Positions 1 through 5,466 of a DNA stretch of 5,466 nucleotides are shown in pieces. This stretch comes from Schwartzia sp. (in: firmicutes). GTDB taxonomy: Bacteria; Bacillota; Negativicutes; Selenomonadales; Selenomonadaceae. Position numbers and translations under genes: made by a program. Position 1 is the stretch's first letter, and the number at the start of each line of letters is the position of its first letter. The notes beneath the pieces are model-generated. The model did no database searches, had not been told where the DNA came from, and worked only from the letters and a program-made list of their open reading frames with translations. The stretch spans positions 1 to 5,466 of the forward strand of contig JAGAZS010000168.1 in assembly GCA_017939945.1 (NCBI GenBank). The letters are read 5' to 3'.

Positions 1-1
1 C

Positions 2-376
2 GTGTTCATCGCGCGTTCCGGCCACAATATGGGAATGCCGGTCTGGGGATTGGAGATTCGTTTCCGTGCGTTTTTGGAGCAGGCCATGTACGCAAGGCCG
101 CGCTCGAAAGAACTTCTGATCGGCCATCCGGCGTTCATGCTGGCTGCGTTCGTTTGGGCGCGGAAATGGCCGTCGATCATATTCTTTGCGCTGGTAATGG
201 CGGCGACCATAGGGCAGGGCTCGATGGTCGAGACCTTCGCGCACATGCGGACGCCGATCATGATGTCCGTCGCGCGCGGCATCGGCGGCATCGTTCTCGG
301 CGCGGGCATCGGCGCAGTGCTGATGGTGCTCGCGGAAGCCTGGCACAGGTTTTTCTTCCGTACGAAGAAAGCATAG
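2..376 (+). CDS. DUF5693-family membrane protein, C-terminal part (5' end outside window)
   Basis: The frame is open from the left edge, so this is only the last 124 or so residues of a larger protein; the GTG at 2-4 is simply the first in-frame codon visible, not a start. Two hydrophobic stretches look like membrane spans (about residues 44-70, and 88-113, the latter glycine-rich). The segment RPRSKELLIGHPAF just before the first span resembles the conserved C-terminal portion of DUF5693 proteins, which I know as frequent upstream neighbours of csaB in Firmicutes. The tail FFFRTKKA is basic and probably cytoplasmic. It stops at TAG 33 bases before csaB with no terminator between, so the two are very likely co-transcribed and act in the same cell-wall polymer pathway. 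The exact biochemical role of DUF5693 is not known to me. Family assignment rests on recalled motif similarity and context. Confidence 0.72.
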   Translation: MFIARSGHNMGMPVWGLEIRFRAFLEQAMYARPRSKELLIGHPAFMLAAFVWARKWPSIIFFALVMAATIGQGSMVETFAHMRTPIMMSVARGIGGIVLGAGIGAVLMVLAEAWHRFFFRTKKA

Positions 377-388
377 CAACTATTATCT

Positions 389-395
389 AAAGGAG
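389..395 (+). promoter_or_regulatory. Ribosome binding site of csaB
   Basis: AAAGGAG lies 14 bases upstream of the ATG at 410. The gap is longer than the usual 5-9 bases, so initiation may be modest. No closer start codon in frame fits, and the residues just after this ATG match the family's N-terminal strand, which supports the start. Confidence 0.6.
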
Positions 396-409
396 TTACA
401 GTCAACAGC

Positions 410-1519
410 ATGAATCGGATTGTGGTATCCGGGTATTACGGCTCGAAAAACGCCGGAGACGAGGCAATGCTCGCGGCGATGATCGAGGTTTTATCCGATC
501 TGGACCCACAAGTGAATATCACGGTCATTTCGGCCAACCCCGAGGACACGGAAAAACGTCACGGCGTCCATGCCGTTTCGTGGCTTTCGATGGGAGACAT
601 CATAGGCGCGCTTCGCCATGCCGACCTTCTCGTGTCCGGCGGCGGCTCGCTCCTGCAGAACGTGACCAGCGGGCGAAGCCTCTATTACTATCTCGGCGTG
701 ATCTGGCTCGCGGAGCATCTCGGCGTTCCCGTCATGCTCTACGCGCAGGGAATCGGTCCCGTCTGCGGGGGGATTGCGCGCGCCCTGATGCGGCATATTG
801 CGGGCGACGTCTCGCTGATTACAGTGCGCGATCACGGCTCCTTTGAGGAGATCGAGAGCCTCGGCATCAAAAAGCCGCCTACGCTTGTCACCGCCGATCC
901 GGTGCTTGCCATCCATCCCGTCGATCTCGGAATCGGGCGGGGGATATTGAAAAAGGCGAAAGCGGACGGCGCGAAACCCGTCGTCGGCATTTCCGTTCGC
1001 GAATGGCGCGGTTGGGAACATTACAAGCAGGTGGTTGCAGAGACGGCGGACTGCGTCGCGCAGGAGCTGGATGCGCGCATCGTGTTTTTCCCGATGCAGG
1101 TGCCGGAGGACGTGCGGACGGCGGAAATGATTGCCGCGCGGATGAAAACGGAAGCAACCGTGCTGAAGGATGAATTCACGACAAGCGAGCTATTGTCCCT
1201 CGTCGGGAATTTCGACCTACTGTTGGGCGTGCGGCTGCACGCGTTGATTTTCGCGGGTGTCATGGGCGTGCCGATGGTGGGCATTTCCTACGATCCGAAA
1301 ATCGACCGCTTCCTCAGCTCCATCGGCGAGACGGCAGCGGGAGATTTGCAAAACGTCACGACGGATGCGGTGATGGAAAAATTGCGCGGGAAATGGGACG
1401 GCCGCGCCGAATACCGCAGGAAAAACGCCGGCCTGCTCGCCGAGCTTCGCGACCTCGCCGCGCGGAACGCCGAGCTTGCGCTGGAGTTTATCGAAAAGAG
1501 AAAACAAAAGAAAAAATGA
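410..1519 (+). CDS. csaB: Polysaccharide pyruvyltransferase CsaB
   Basis: This 369-residue protein matches the CsaB family in length and motifs. CsaB transfers a pyruvyl group from phosphoenolpyruvate, as a ketal, onto N-acetylmannosamine-type residues of secondary cell-wall polymer, making the ligand for SLH domains of S-layer and envelope proteins. Visible features are the N-terminal glycine-rich GYYGSKNAGDEAM (residues 8-20), SGGGSLLQN (76-84), AQGIGP (112-117), TVRDHGS (138-144), TADP (161-164), and the C-terminal GVRLHALIFA (273-282) with SYDPKI (293-298), all typical of the GT-B-like pyruvyltransferase fold. No signal peptide or membrane span is seen, so it should act in the cytoplasm. 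The C-terminus is very lysine-rich (KRKQKKK). It follows the DUF5693 gene by 33 bases, probably in one operon, and ends just before an intrinsic terminator. The family assignment is firm; the exact acceptor sugar is unknown. Confidence 0.93.
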   Translation: MNRIVVSGYYGSKNAGDEAMLAAMIEVLSDLDPQVNITVISANPEDTEKRHGVHAVSWLSMGDIIGALRHADLLVSGGGSLLQNVTSGRSLYYYLGVIWLAEHLGVPVMLYAQGIGPVCGGIARALMRHIAGDVSLITVRDHGSFEEIESLGIKKPPTLVTADPVLAIHPVDLGIGRGILKKAKADGAKPVVGISVREWRGWEHYKQVVAETADCVAQELDARIVFFPMQVPEDVRTAEMIAARMKTEATVLKDEFTTSELLSLVGNFDLLLGVRLHALIFAGVMGVPMVGISYDPKIDRFLSSIGETAAGDLQNVTTDAVMEKLRGKWDGRAEYRRKNAGLLAELRDLAARNAELALEFIEKRKQKKK

Positions 1520-1532
1520 GCATGAATAAGTG

Positions 1533-1580
1533 AAATGGCTGCCGGACGGAGCACATAAACTTCGTCGGCAGCCATTTTTT
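1533..1580 (+). terminator. Intrinsic terminator after csaB
   Basis: A perfect 12-bp stem pairs AAATGGCTGCCG (1533-1544) with CGGCAGCCATTT (1566-1577). The helix can continue past one bulged G with five more pairs (1546-1550 with 1561-1565), closing on a 10-base loop. A run of six T ends at 1580. It lies 13 bases after the csaB stop codon and should end the DUF5693-csaB transcript. Confidence 0.9.
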
Positions 1581-1609
1581 GTGGATTGATTTTTGGCAGA
1601 AGTGCCGAT

Positions 1610-1706
1610 TTGTCCACAGCCGTTTTGAGGCTATGACAGATTTTGCCCGCTTATCCACAGAATTTGTACACATATACACAACCGTGTGAGAGGACTTTGT
1701 GGATAA
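1610..1706. other. Cluster of DnaA-box-like sites
   Basis: Two perfect TTATCCACA boxes occur in opposite orientation: + strand at 1651-1659 and - strand at 1698-1706 (read on + as TGTGGATAA). Three further + strand 9-mers differ from the relaxed consensus TTATNCACA at one position: TTGTCCACA (1610-1618), TTGTACACA (1664-1672) and ATATACACA (1672-1680). A weaker - strand match with two mismatches sits at 1580-1588. The cluster lies between two convergent terminators, where no promoter is expected. DnaA binding is inferred from sequence only. It could be a DnaA-titrating cluster such as the DnaA-box clusters of Bacillus subtilis or datA of E. coli. It is less likely a replication origin, as dnaA and dnaN are absent and no long AT-rich unwinding element is visible. 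Confidence 0.65.
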
Positions 1707-1725
1707 AGGGACAGGGGAGAGAAAC

Positions 1726-1747
1726 AAAAAAAGAGCCTTGCGGCTCT
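1726..1747 (-). terminator. Intrinsic terminator of the tRNA-Val transcript
   Basis: Read on the - strand, AGAGCC (1747-1742), loop GCAA and GGCTCT (1737-1732) form a tight 6-bp hairpin with a GNRA-type tetraloop, followed at once by a run of T (+ strand A run 1726-1732). It begins 7 bases past the CCA end of the tRNA-Val(CAC) gene and faces the csaB terminator across the DnaA-box region. Confidence 0.9.
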
Positions 1748-1754
1748 GATTTTC

Positions 1755-1831
1755 TGGTGCCCAAACAGCGACTCGAACGCTGGACCCCCACCATGTGACG
1801 ATGGTGCTCTAACCAACTGAGCTATTTGGGC
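1755..1831 (-). tRNA. tRNA-Val (anticodon CAC)
   Basis: The 77-base cloverleaf folds on the - strand. The acceptor GCCCAAA pairs perfectly with TTTGGGC, the D arm is GCTC/GAGC, the anticodon stem is CCATC/GGTGG (one T-G wobble), the variable loop is GGGTC, and the T arm is CAGCG/CGCTG around the loop TTCGAGT. The discriminator is A and CCA is encoded. The anticodon loop reads GTCACAT, placing the universal T at position 33 and anticodon CAC at 34-36, which reads GUG valine codons. G at position 32 is unusual. An apparent GTC (Asp) anticodon would put C at position 33 and break the 7-base loop, so Val is preferred. It shares the D arm and 3' anticodon side with the upstream tRNA-Val(GAC). Confidence 0.9.
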
Positions 1832-1853
1832 GTTAGTATAAAAGATAACAGAA

Positions 1854-1871
1854 GGGCTGGCAAGCCAGCCC
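1854..1871. other. Strong hairpin in the spacer between the two tRNA genes
   Basis: GGGCTGGC (1854-1861) and GCCAGCCC (1864-1871) are 8-base arms around a 2-base centre. In the tRNA precursor (- strand) the hairpin lies 9 bases downstream of the CCA end of tRNA-Val(GAC), and is followed by TTCTGTTATCTTTT, which is U-rich but interrupted. It may be an RNase processing landmark or a leaky terminator that lowers tRNA-Val(CAC) output. The structure is seen; the role is inferred. Confidence 0.6.
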
Positions 1872-1880
1872 GTATTTTCG

Positions 1881-1957
1881 TGGTGCGCTGTGCAGAAATC
1901 GAATCTGCGACCCCCACCATGTCAAGGTGATACTCTAACCAACTGAGCTAACAGCGC
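1881..1957 (-). tRNA. tRNA-Val (anticodon GAC)
   Basis: The 77-base cloverleaf is on the - strand. The acceptor GCGCTGT pairs perfectly with ACAGCGC, the D arm is GCTC/GAGT, the anticodon stem is TCACC/GGTGG, the variable loop is GGGTC, and the T arm is GCAGA/TCTGC around TTCGATT. The discriminator is A, with encoded CCA. The loop TTGACAT gives anticodon GAC, which reads GUC and GUU valine codons. It is the promoter-proximal gene of a two-tRNA unit, with the CAC isoacceptor 49 bases downstream. Confidence 0.95.
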
Positions 1958-1972
1958 GTTACAACGTAAATT

Positions 1973-2001
1973 ATTATACACGAAGGAATGCGTTTTGGCA
2001 A
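1973..2001 (-). promoter_or_regulatory. Sigma-70/A-type promoter for the tRNA-Val pair
   Basis: On the - strand, TTGCCA (2001-1996; five of six bases match the -35 consensus) and a perfect TATAAT (1978-1973) are separated by exactly 17 bases. Transcription should start near 1966, giving a leader of about 9 bases before the tRNA-Val(GAC) 5' end at 1957. No GC-rich discriminator follows the -10, so classic stringent control is not evident. Confidence 0.88.
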
Positions 2002-2053
2002 TAGGAAAATAAAAAAATCCTGCCGCCCGTCGTCGCCTTCCGGTTTATTCCTT

Positions 2054-2617
2054 TTAGATATCCATCGCCTTGATGTTCTCGATGGCCTCGCGCAGGATTT
2101 GGGCCTCGTCCGCGCCTTCGATATCGAATCCTACGGCCTTGATAAGCTGCACGTCCGGAATCCCGTAGAAATTTTGCGCCAATGCCTTCACATAGCCGAA
2201 TCCGTATTCCGCAGGGAAGAACGTGCCGCCCGCCGTGGTCACATAGTACAGCGACGAGGCCTTGCACCGGCCAGCGGCGTTCCCGTCCGGCCCATAATCA
2301 AAGGTGATCCCAATCACGCAAACCTGCTCAAGGTATTGCTTCAGCAGAGCGGGGAAGGACAGATCATAAAAGGGGGCGGCAATTACGATCGTGTCCGCGG
2401 CGGCAAACTCTTTCGCCAGTGCAAGCACAGGCGAATCAAAAGCGCCCTGCTTTACCAGCTCATCCCGTTTCTGTATGAACGCCTCGTCCAACAGCGGCAA
2501 ATCAATCTCCCAAAGCCGGACTTCACGAACAGGCCCGCCCAGCTTCTTCATCAGTTCATCCGCCAGCCGTTTCGTACGCGACTGGCTCCGCACGCACGCG
2601 TTGATCAGCAAAACCAT
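2054..2617 (-). CDS. FMN-dependent NAD(P)H oxidoreductase, azoreductase/flavodoxin-2 type
   Basis: The protein has 187 residues with a flavodoxin-like fold. The N-terminus MVLLINACVRSQSRTKRLAD has the first beta strand and the Ser/Arg-rich FMN phosphate-binding loop. AADTIVIAAPFYDLSFPALLKQYLEQV (about residues 74-100) matches the conserved 'P-x-Y-x-x-x-x-P-x-x-L-K' flavin-binding region of AzoR-type enzymes. GITFDYGPDG and YYVTTAGG follow, as in that family. Such cytoplasmic enzymes use NAD(P)H and FMN to reduce quinones, azo dyes or nitro compounds; the physiological substrate is not evident here. The start at 2617 is chosen because GGAGG sits 8 bases upstream and the family's N-terminal strand begins right there; the open frame continues 22 codons further (to 2683) but that extension is not family-like. 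It follows the Res-like gene by 80 bases on the same strand and may be co-transcribed. No convincing terminator is seen downstream. Confidence 0.85.
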   Translation of the reverse strand: MVLLINACVRSQSRTKRLADELMKKLGGPVREVRLWEIDLPLLDEAFIQKRDELVKQGAFDSPVLALAKEFAAADTIVIAAPFYDLSFPALLKQYLEQVCVIGITFDYGPDGNAAGRCKASSLYYVTTAGGTFFPAEYGFGYVKALAQNFYGIPDVQLIKAVGFDIEGADEAQILREAIENIKAMDI

Positions 2618-2625
2618 TTGCAAAT

Positions 2626-2630
2626 CCTCC
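2626..2630 (-). promoter_or_regulatory. Ribosome binding site deciding the oxidoreductase start
   Basis: GGAGG on the - strand, 8 bases from the ATG at 2617, is a strong Shine-Dalgarno at ideal spacing. It favours this ATG over upstream in-frame ATG codons at 2683, 2677 and 2674, which lack an equally good site. Confidence 0.85.
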
Positions 2631-2697
2631 GATCTATTTGTTTTTCCGCTCGTTTCAAACAACTCTTTACCCATCATAATCATATCGTCATTCCGGT

Positions 2698-5466
2698 TTA
2701 TCCATTTTCATACTTTCCATACGTCTTGAAAATATGGTCCAGTTCGCCCGTCGTCATGGCCTCGCGAATTTTTTCGCGTACTTCTCCCTTCGTGAAATCG
2801 AGGCGTAAATATCGTCTTTTCTTTGTCGCGTTGTCTGTCACCTCACGAATCATTTGTACTCGCCCTAATCGTTCCTCCTGCGCCGCGTATTTTGCCATTC
2901 CCTTTGCCTTAGGAAGCGAATCGGCGTATTGGTCGCCGTGCGGCTCCAAAACGTCCACGACGTAACCGCCTTCCTCGTCCATGCGGACAATCAAAAAATC
3001 CGGATACATTGGCTTTTCCACATTTCCCATTTCATACGGAATGCAGAGCGCCCATGACGCCTTCGACGGATTACGAAGCCAGCAAACGAAATCCGGTCGA
3101 TGCATTTCCTCCTCAATTGTCCCCTGCTCCCATGTATTCAGCTTCGTCTTGTATATGCCCTCTTCATCGGCGTACAAATGCTGATAATATTCTTTGTCCC
3201 CTTTTTTGGGTTTGTACGACGGCAAGTCCTCCGGTAAAAACAGGCTGTGCTTGCTCACCGCGTCGCCCCGCGCAACAACGGCGTTGTATTGTCTCCGACA
3301 GCGCTCGTCCTTGTTCGCGATTTTGCTCCGATATTTGTCGTCCAACTCATGAAATTTCTTTTTCGCGTATTCGTGAAGTTCCTTCCGGCAGGCCTCGTCC
3401 GCGTCGAACAAAATGCAGTCGATACGGCAATCCTCCTCGGAAAATATATCCCCATAACGATTGATATATGCGTTCACCACCGGGCGCACAAAATTCCGAT
3501 CCACCTGATCGCATTGGCGCTCCAAAAGCGTATCCGTGAAAAGGGACTGCTCCTCATAGCGAAGCTCTTTTCCGAAAACGTCAAACATCTGCACGGACAG
3601 TTTCATTTCCAAAACGTCCCGCTTCTGCTTTTTGTACACATTCGCCGATCGAAGGCTCTCCGCATAGTCGTGGATTCTGCTCGTGATATCGTCCCGCACA
3701 TTATCGTTCGCTTCACGGAAAATTGCAGTCGTCGTCAAAATCGACGCGAGGTCATGCAGGGATTTCAGATAATTGTTCACGCGAATATCCTTCACTTGAT
3801 ACGTCAAAAAGGATTTCTTGTTGATAAAAGCCAACACTTTCTCCCTATCCAGCTCAGGAAGCAACGGTATTTGCTCCAATTCCTGCGACAGTTTTGGGAC
3901 AGGCGGTTCGGGTTTCTGGCTTGGCGGAGTCTCGTTTTTAATATCGGGCGTCGGCGATATTGTCCCGCTTTGTTGGATTCCTGACGCACGAGATTCCGTT
4001 CCCTGCGGTTGGATTATCTTGGAATCGCCTTCCGGCGTTTGCTCCGACTCCCCAATCCTCGGATTTGGAGGATCAGTTACGGGATAGACAAACGATATCG
4101 TCTGTTGATTCGGGTCTTTCGAGTCCCGCTTTTTTGTTGCCCGAACAGTGCGCGGCATCGGCGGCTCGCCGCTAAGCTCCTCGTCGTCCACCACCGTCGG
4201 AAGTTCTCCACCCTCGGAGTTAGCGAGCTCCTCGATGACTGCGTCCACATTGCCGCGATTGTAATACGGTAGGAACAGCCGCACTTCGTTCAGCGTCCCG
4301 TCCACTTCTACATGGGAGCCGAGCGGCGTCCGTACCATGCGCCCGAGAAGCTGGGCAATATACGTCGCGTCCTCCGCACGGCGGAACGACATCATCGTTT
4401 CCGCCCGCGGGCAGTCCCAGCCCGTCGAAAGACTTTCCTTGAAAAGCACCACGGCGACCTTCCTGTCGTCCGCGATGCGCTCCGGCTCGATATGATGTAT
4501 AGTGAGGCCGTTGATTGTTATATCCCCTGCTCCGCTGAACGTATGGACAACTTCATGCTCGTCAAATTTGCGCTCCGTCTCTTTCTCGATTGTGGACAGA
4601 ACAAGAGAAAGGTCTGTCTCTGAGAGATTTTTTCCTTTTCCCGCTGCCACCTGAATGACGAAAACGGGATTCACGTTTTGGTAATGCTGCGACCTCGTAT
4701 ATTCCCGCCAATGCTTGCACTTGTCCAGCCACTCCCTCGTCGCGGCCTGCAAAACGGCGGTCTCGTTGAACTTCTCCATATCCTCGGGATAAACGACGAT
4801 AATGCGTTCCTTTAAAAGCCCCGACGCGCGTACCTCCTCCGCCGACACAATTACCTTTGTGCTCGTGCATTTCGGGCAACGCTCCACCAACGCGTTGAAC
4901 CGCGCCGCCGTTGCGCTCATGCCGATAACAAGCGGCATCGGACGCATGCCCTTCGTCTCGATTCCCTTGATGAATCGCTGCATGATGGAAGTTGCCTTTC
5001 CGGCTTCATCCTTGTCCTGCGTTCCGCGATGCGCCTCGTCGATGATGAAATAGAGACGGTCACACTTCTCCCGTGCCGTATTATCTAAAGTCTCCCAAAT
5101 CGTATATTGCCGCCCGTCTCCGTGCTTCCCGAGCTTTCCCGTCTTCGAGAGCTTCTGCGTGTTGAGAAAATAAATCTTTCCGTCCGACAAAAATTCCTGG
5201 TCGAAGCTTTCTTCACTGATGATTTCACACTGGTCAAGGCGAATCTTGTCCGCCTTTAGGTCGATTTTGTCCTTCGATTGCGCGTTCAGCGCGGGTGAAT
5301 CGGAGAGCCAGACGAAAACCGCCTTCGGCTGCGGCGCGAAACGCTCCGAGCCGTAAAGAATTTCTTCGATTAGCTCCGACATGATGATAGTCTTGCCCGA
5401 ACCCGTCGGCGCTTGAAGTGAAACAATCTGATTATAGGTACGCTCGCGGTGTTGATTGTAGCTGTC
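2698..5466 (-). CDS. Type III restriction Res-like DEAD/DEAH helicase-nuclease, N-terminus outside window
   Basis: The frame stays open to the right edge (922 residues visible). The ATG at 5382 is internal, because the Walker A motif APTGSGKT (5389-5412) lies upstream of it in frame. Counting from the edge: Walker A 19-26, DEAH box in FIIDEAHRG 141-149 (DEAH at 5029-5040), motif III GMSAT 182-186, motif V STGWDCPRAE 347-356 (4399-4428), motif VI QLLGRMVR 372-379. These are the SF2 ATPase motor of restriction translocases; STGWDCP is characteristic of type III Res subunits. A proline-rich linker (about 424-543) joins a C-terminal domain with a PD-(D/E)XK-like site: PDF at 822-824 and VLEPH at 839-843, with His where Lys is expected. 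Total size would be near 1,000 residues, as for Res. It probably translocates on and perhaps cleaves unmodified foreign DNA; no Mod methyltransferase is in view. An uncharacterised stand-alone defence helicase is possible. Confidence 0.82.
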   Translation of the reverse strand, partial: DSYNQHRERTYNQIVSLQAPTGSGKTIIMSELIEEILYGSERFAPQPKAVFVWLSDSPALNAQSKDKIDLKADKIRLDQCEIISEESFDQEFLSDGKIYFLNTQKLSKTGKLGKHGDGRQYTIWETLDNTAREKCDRLYFIIDEAHRGTQDKDEAGKATSIMQRFIKGIETKGMRPMPLVIGMSATAARFNALVERCPKCTSTKVIVSAEEVRASGLLKERIIVVYPEDMEKFNETAVLQAATREWLDKCKHWREYTRSQHYQNVNPVFVIQVAAGKGKNLSETDLSLVLSTIEKETERKFDEHEVVHTFSGAGDITINGLTIHHIEPERIADDRKVAVVLFKESLSTGWDCPRAETMMSFRRAEDATYIAQLLGRMVRTPLGSHVEVDGTLNEVRLFLPYYNRGNVDAVIEELANSEGGELPTVVDDEELSGEPPMPRTVRATKKRDSKDPNQQTISFVYPVTDPPNPRIGESEQTPEGDSKIIQPQGTESRASGIQQSGTISPTPDIKNETPPSQKPEPPVPKLSQELEQIPLLPELDREKVLAFINKKSFLTYQVKDIRVNNYLKSLHDLASILTTTAIFREANDNVRDDITSRIHDYAESLRSANVYKKQKRDVLEMKLSVQMFDVFGKELRYEEQSLFTDTLLERQCDQVDRNFVRPVVNAYINRYGDIFSEEDCRIDCILFDADEACRKELHEYAKKKFHELDDKYRSKIANKDERCRRQYNAVVARGDAVSKHSLFLPEDLPSYKPKKGDKEYYQHLYADEEGIYKTKLNTWEQGTIEEEMHRPDFVCWLRNPSKASWALCIPYEMGNVEKPMYPDFLIVRMDEEGGYVVDVLEPHGDQYADSLPKAKGMAKYAAQEERLGRVQMIREVTDNATKKRRYLRLDFTKGEVREKIREAMTTGELDHIFKTYGKYENG

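Noticed and set aside
491..1021. 176-codon open frame on the - strand within csaB
   Set aside because: csaB motifs are unambiguous on the + strand; this frame shows no domain or plausible ribosome binding context.
1580..1725. Chromosomal replication origin
   Set aside because: dnaA, dnaN or rpmH are not in view, no long AT-rich unwinding segment or run of DnaA-trio repeats is seen; a non-origin DnaA-box cluster explains the sites better, though genome-wide skew would decide.
1835..1863. Second promoter-like pair on the - strand before tRNA-Val(CAC): TTGCCA, 17-base spacer, TATACT
   Set aside because: The -10 ends only 3 bases before the mature tRNA 5' end at 1831, so transcription would begin inside the tRNA; the -35 is also part of the spacer hairpin. 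Probably coincidence, though it copies the -35 and spacing of the real promoter.
1755..1957. tRNA genes as an integration site for a mobile element carrying the Res-like gene
   Set aside because: No duplicated tRNA 3' end is seen elsewhere in the window and no integrase is present; the promoter and oxidoreductase sit between the tRNAs and the helicase.
2011..2053. Possible terminator after the oxidoreductase (G-rich stretch followed by seven T on the - strand)
   Set aside because: The stretch is almost all G and purine with no complementary C-rich arm, so no convincing stem forms; read-through toward the tRNA genes is not excluded.
2618..2683. 22-codon N-terminal extension of the oxidoreductase starting at 2683
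   Set aside because: The extension has no family similarity, while a GGAGG at ideal spacing and the first beta strand of the flavodoxin fold begin at the ATG at 2617.
1988..2965. 325-codon + strand frame spanning the oxidoreductase and the end of the Res-like gene
   Set aside because: It crosses two well-supported - strand genes and overlaps the tRNA promoter; the Arg/His/Pro-rich translation looks like an antisense shadow.
3247..3984. Long 245-codon open frame on the + strand opposite the Res-like gene
   Set aside because: It lies entirely antisense to a gene with clear motifs, has no recognisable family features and reads as a composition-driven shadow.

Overview
The window reads as chromosomal DNA of a GC-moderate Firmicute-type bacterium. 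Evidence is the pairing of a DUF5693-type membrane protein with csaB, tRNA genes that encode their own CCA ends, strong GGAGG-type ribosome binding sites, and consensus sigma-70/A promoter and intrinsic terminator structures. A Negativicutes-like host (Selenomonas relatives) would fit the csaB context and base composition, but that placement is inference.

Layout. On the + strand, bases 1-1519 hold the C-terminal part of a DUF5693-family polytopic membrane protein followed 33 bases later by csaB, a polysaccharide pyruvyltransferase that modifies secondary cell-wall polymer for S-layer (SLH) protein anchoring. The pair ends at a strong intrinsic terminator (1533-1580). On the - strand, reading leftwards from the right edge, there is a long type III restriction 'Res'-like helicase/nuclease gene that is open at the window edge (2698-5466). 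It is followed by a small FMN-dependent oxidoreductase of the azoreductase/flavodoxin-2 type (2054-2617), then two tRNA-Val genes, anticodons GAC and CAC (1957 down to 1755), with a near-perfect promoter upstream and an intrinsic terminator downstream.

The two transcription directions converge at about 1580-1725. This short intergenic region, bounded by two terminators, is where the least expected signal lies: five DnaA-box-like 9-mers in 97 bases (1610-1706), two of them perfect TTATCCACA in opposite orientations. No promoter is needed here, so the cluster looks more like a DnaA-titrating or replication-control element (like the DnaA-box clusters of Bacillus subtilis or datA of E. coli) than a transcriptional operator.

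The Res-like protein carries all core SF2 helicase motifs, a long proline-rich linker, and a C-terminal PD-(D/E)XK-like site in which the expected lysine is histidine. Its methyltransferase partner, if any, must lie beyond base 5466. There is no stretch over 300 bases without a gene.
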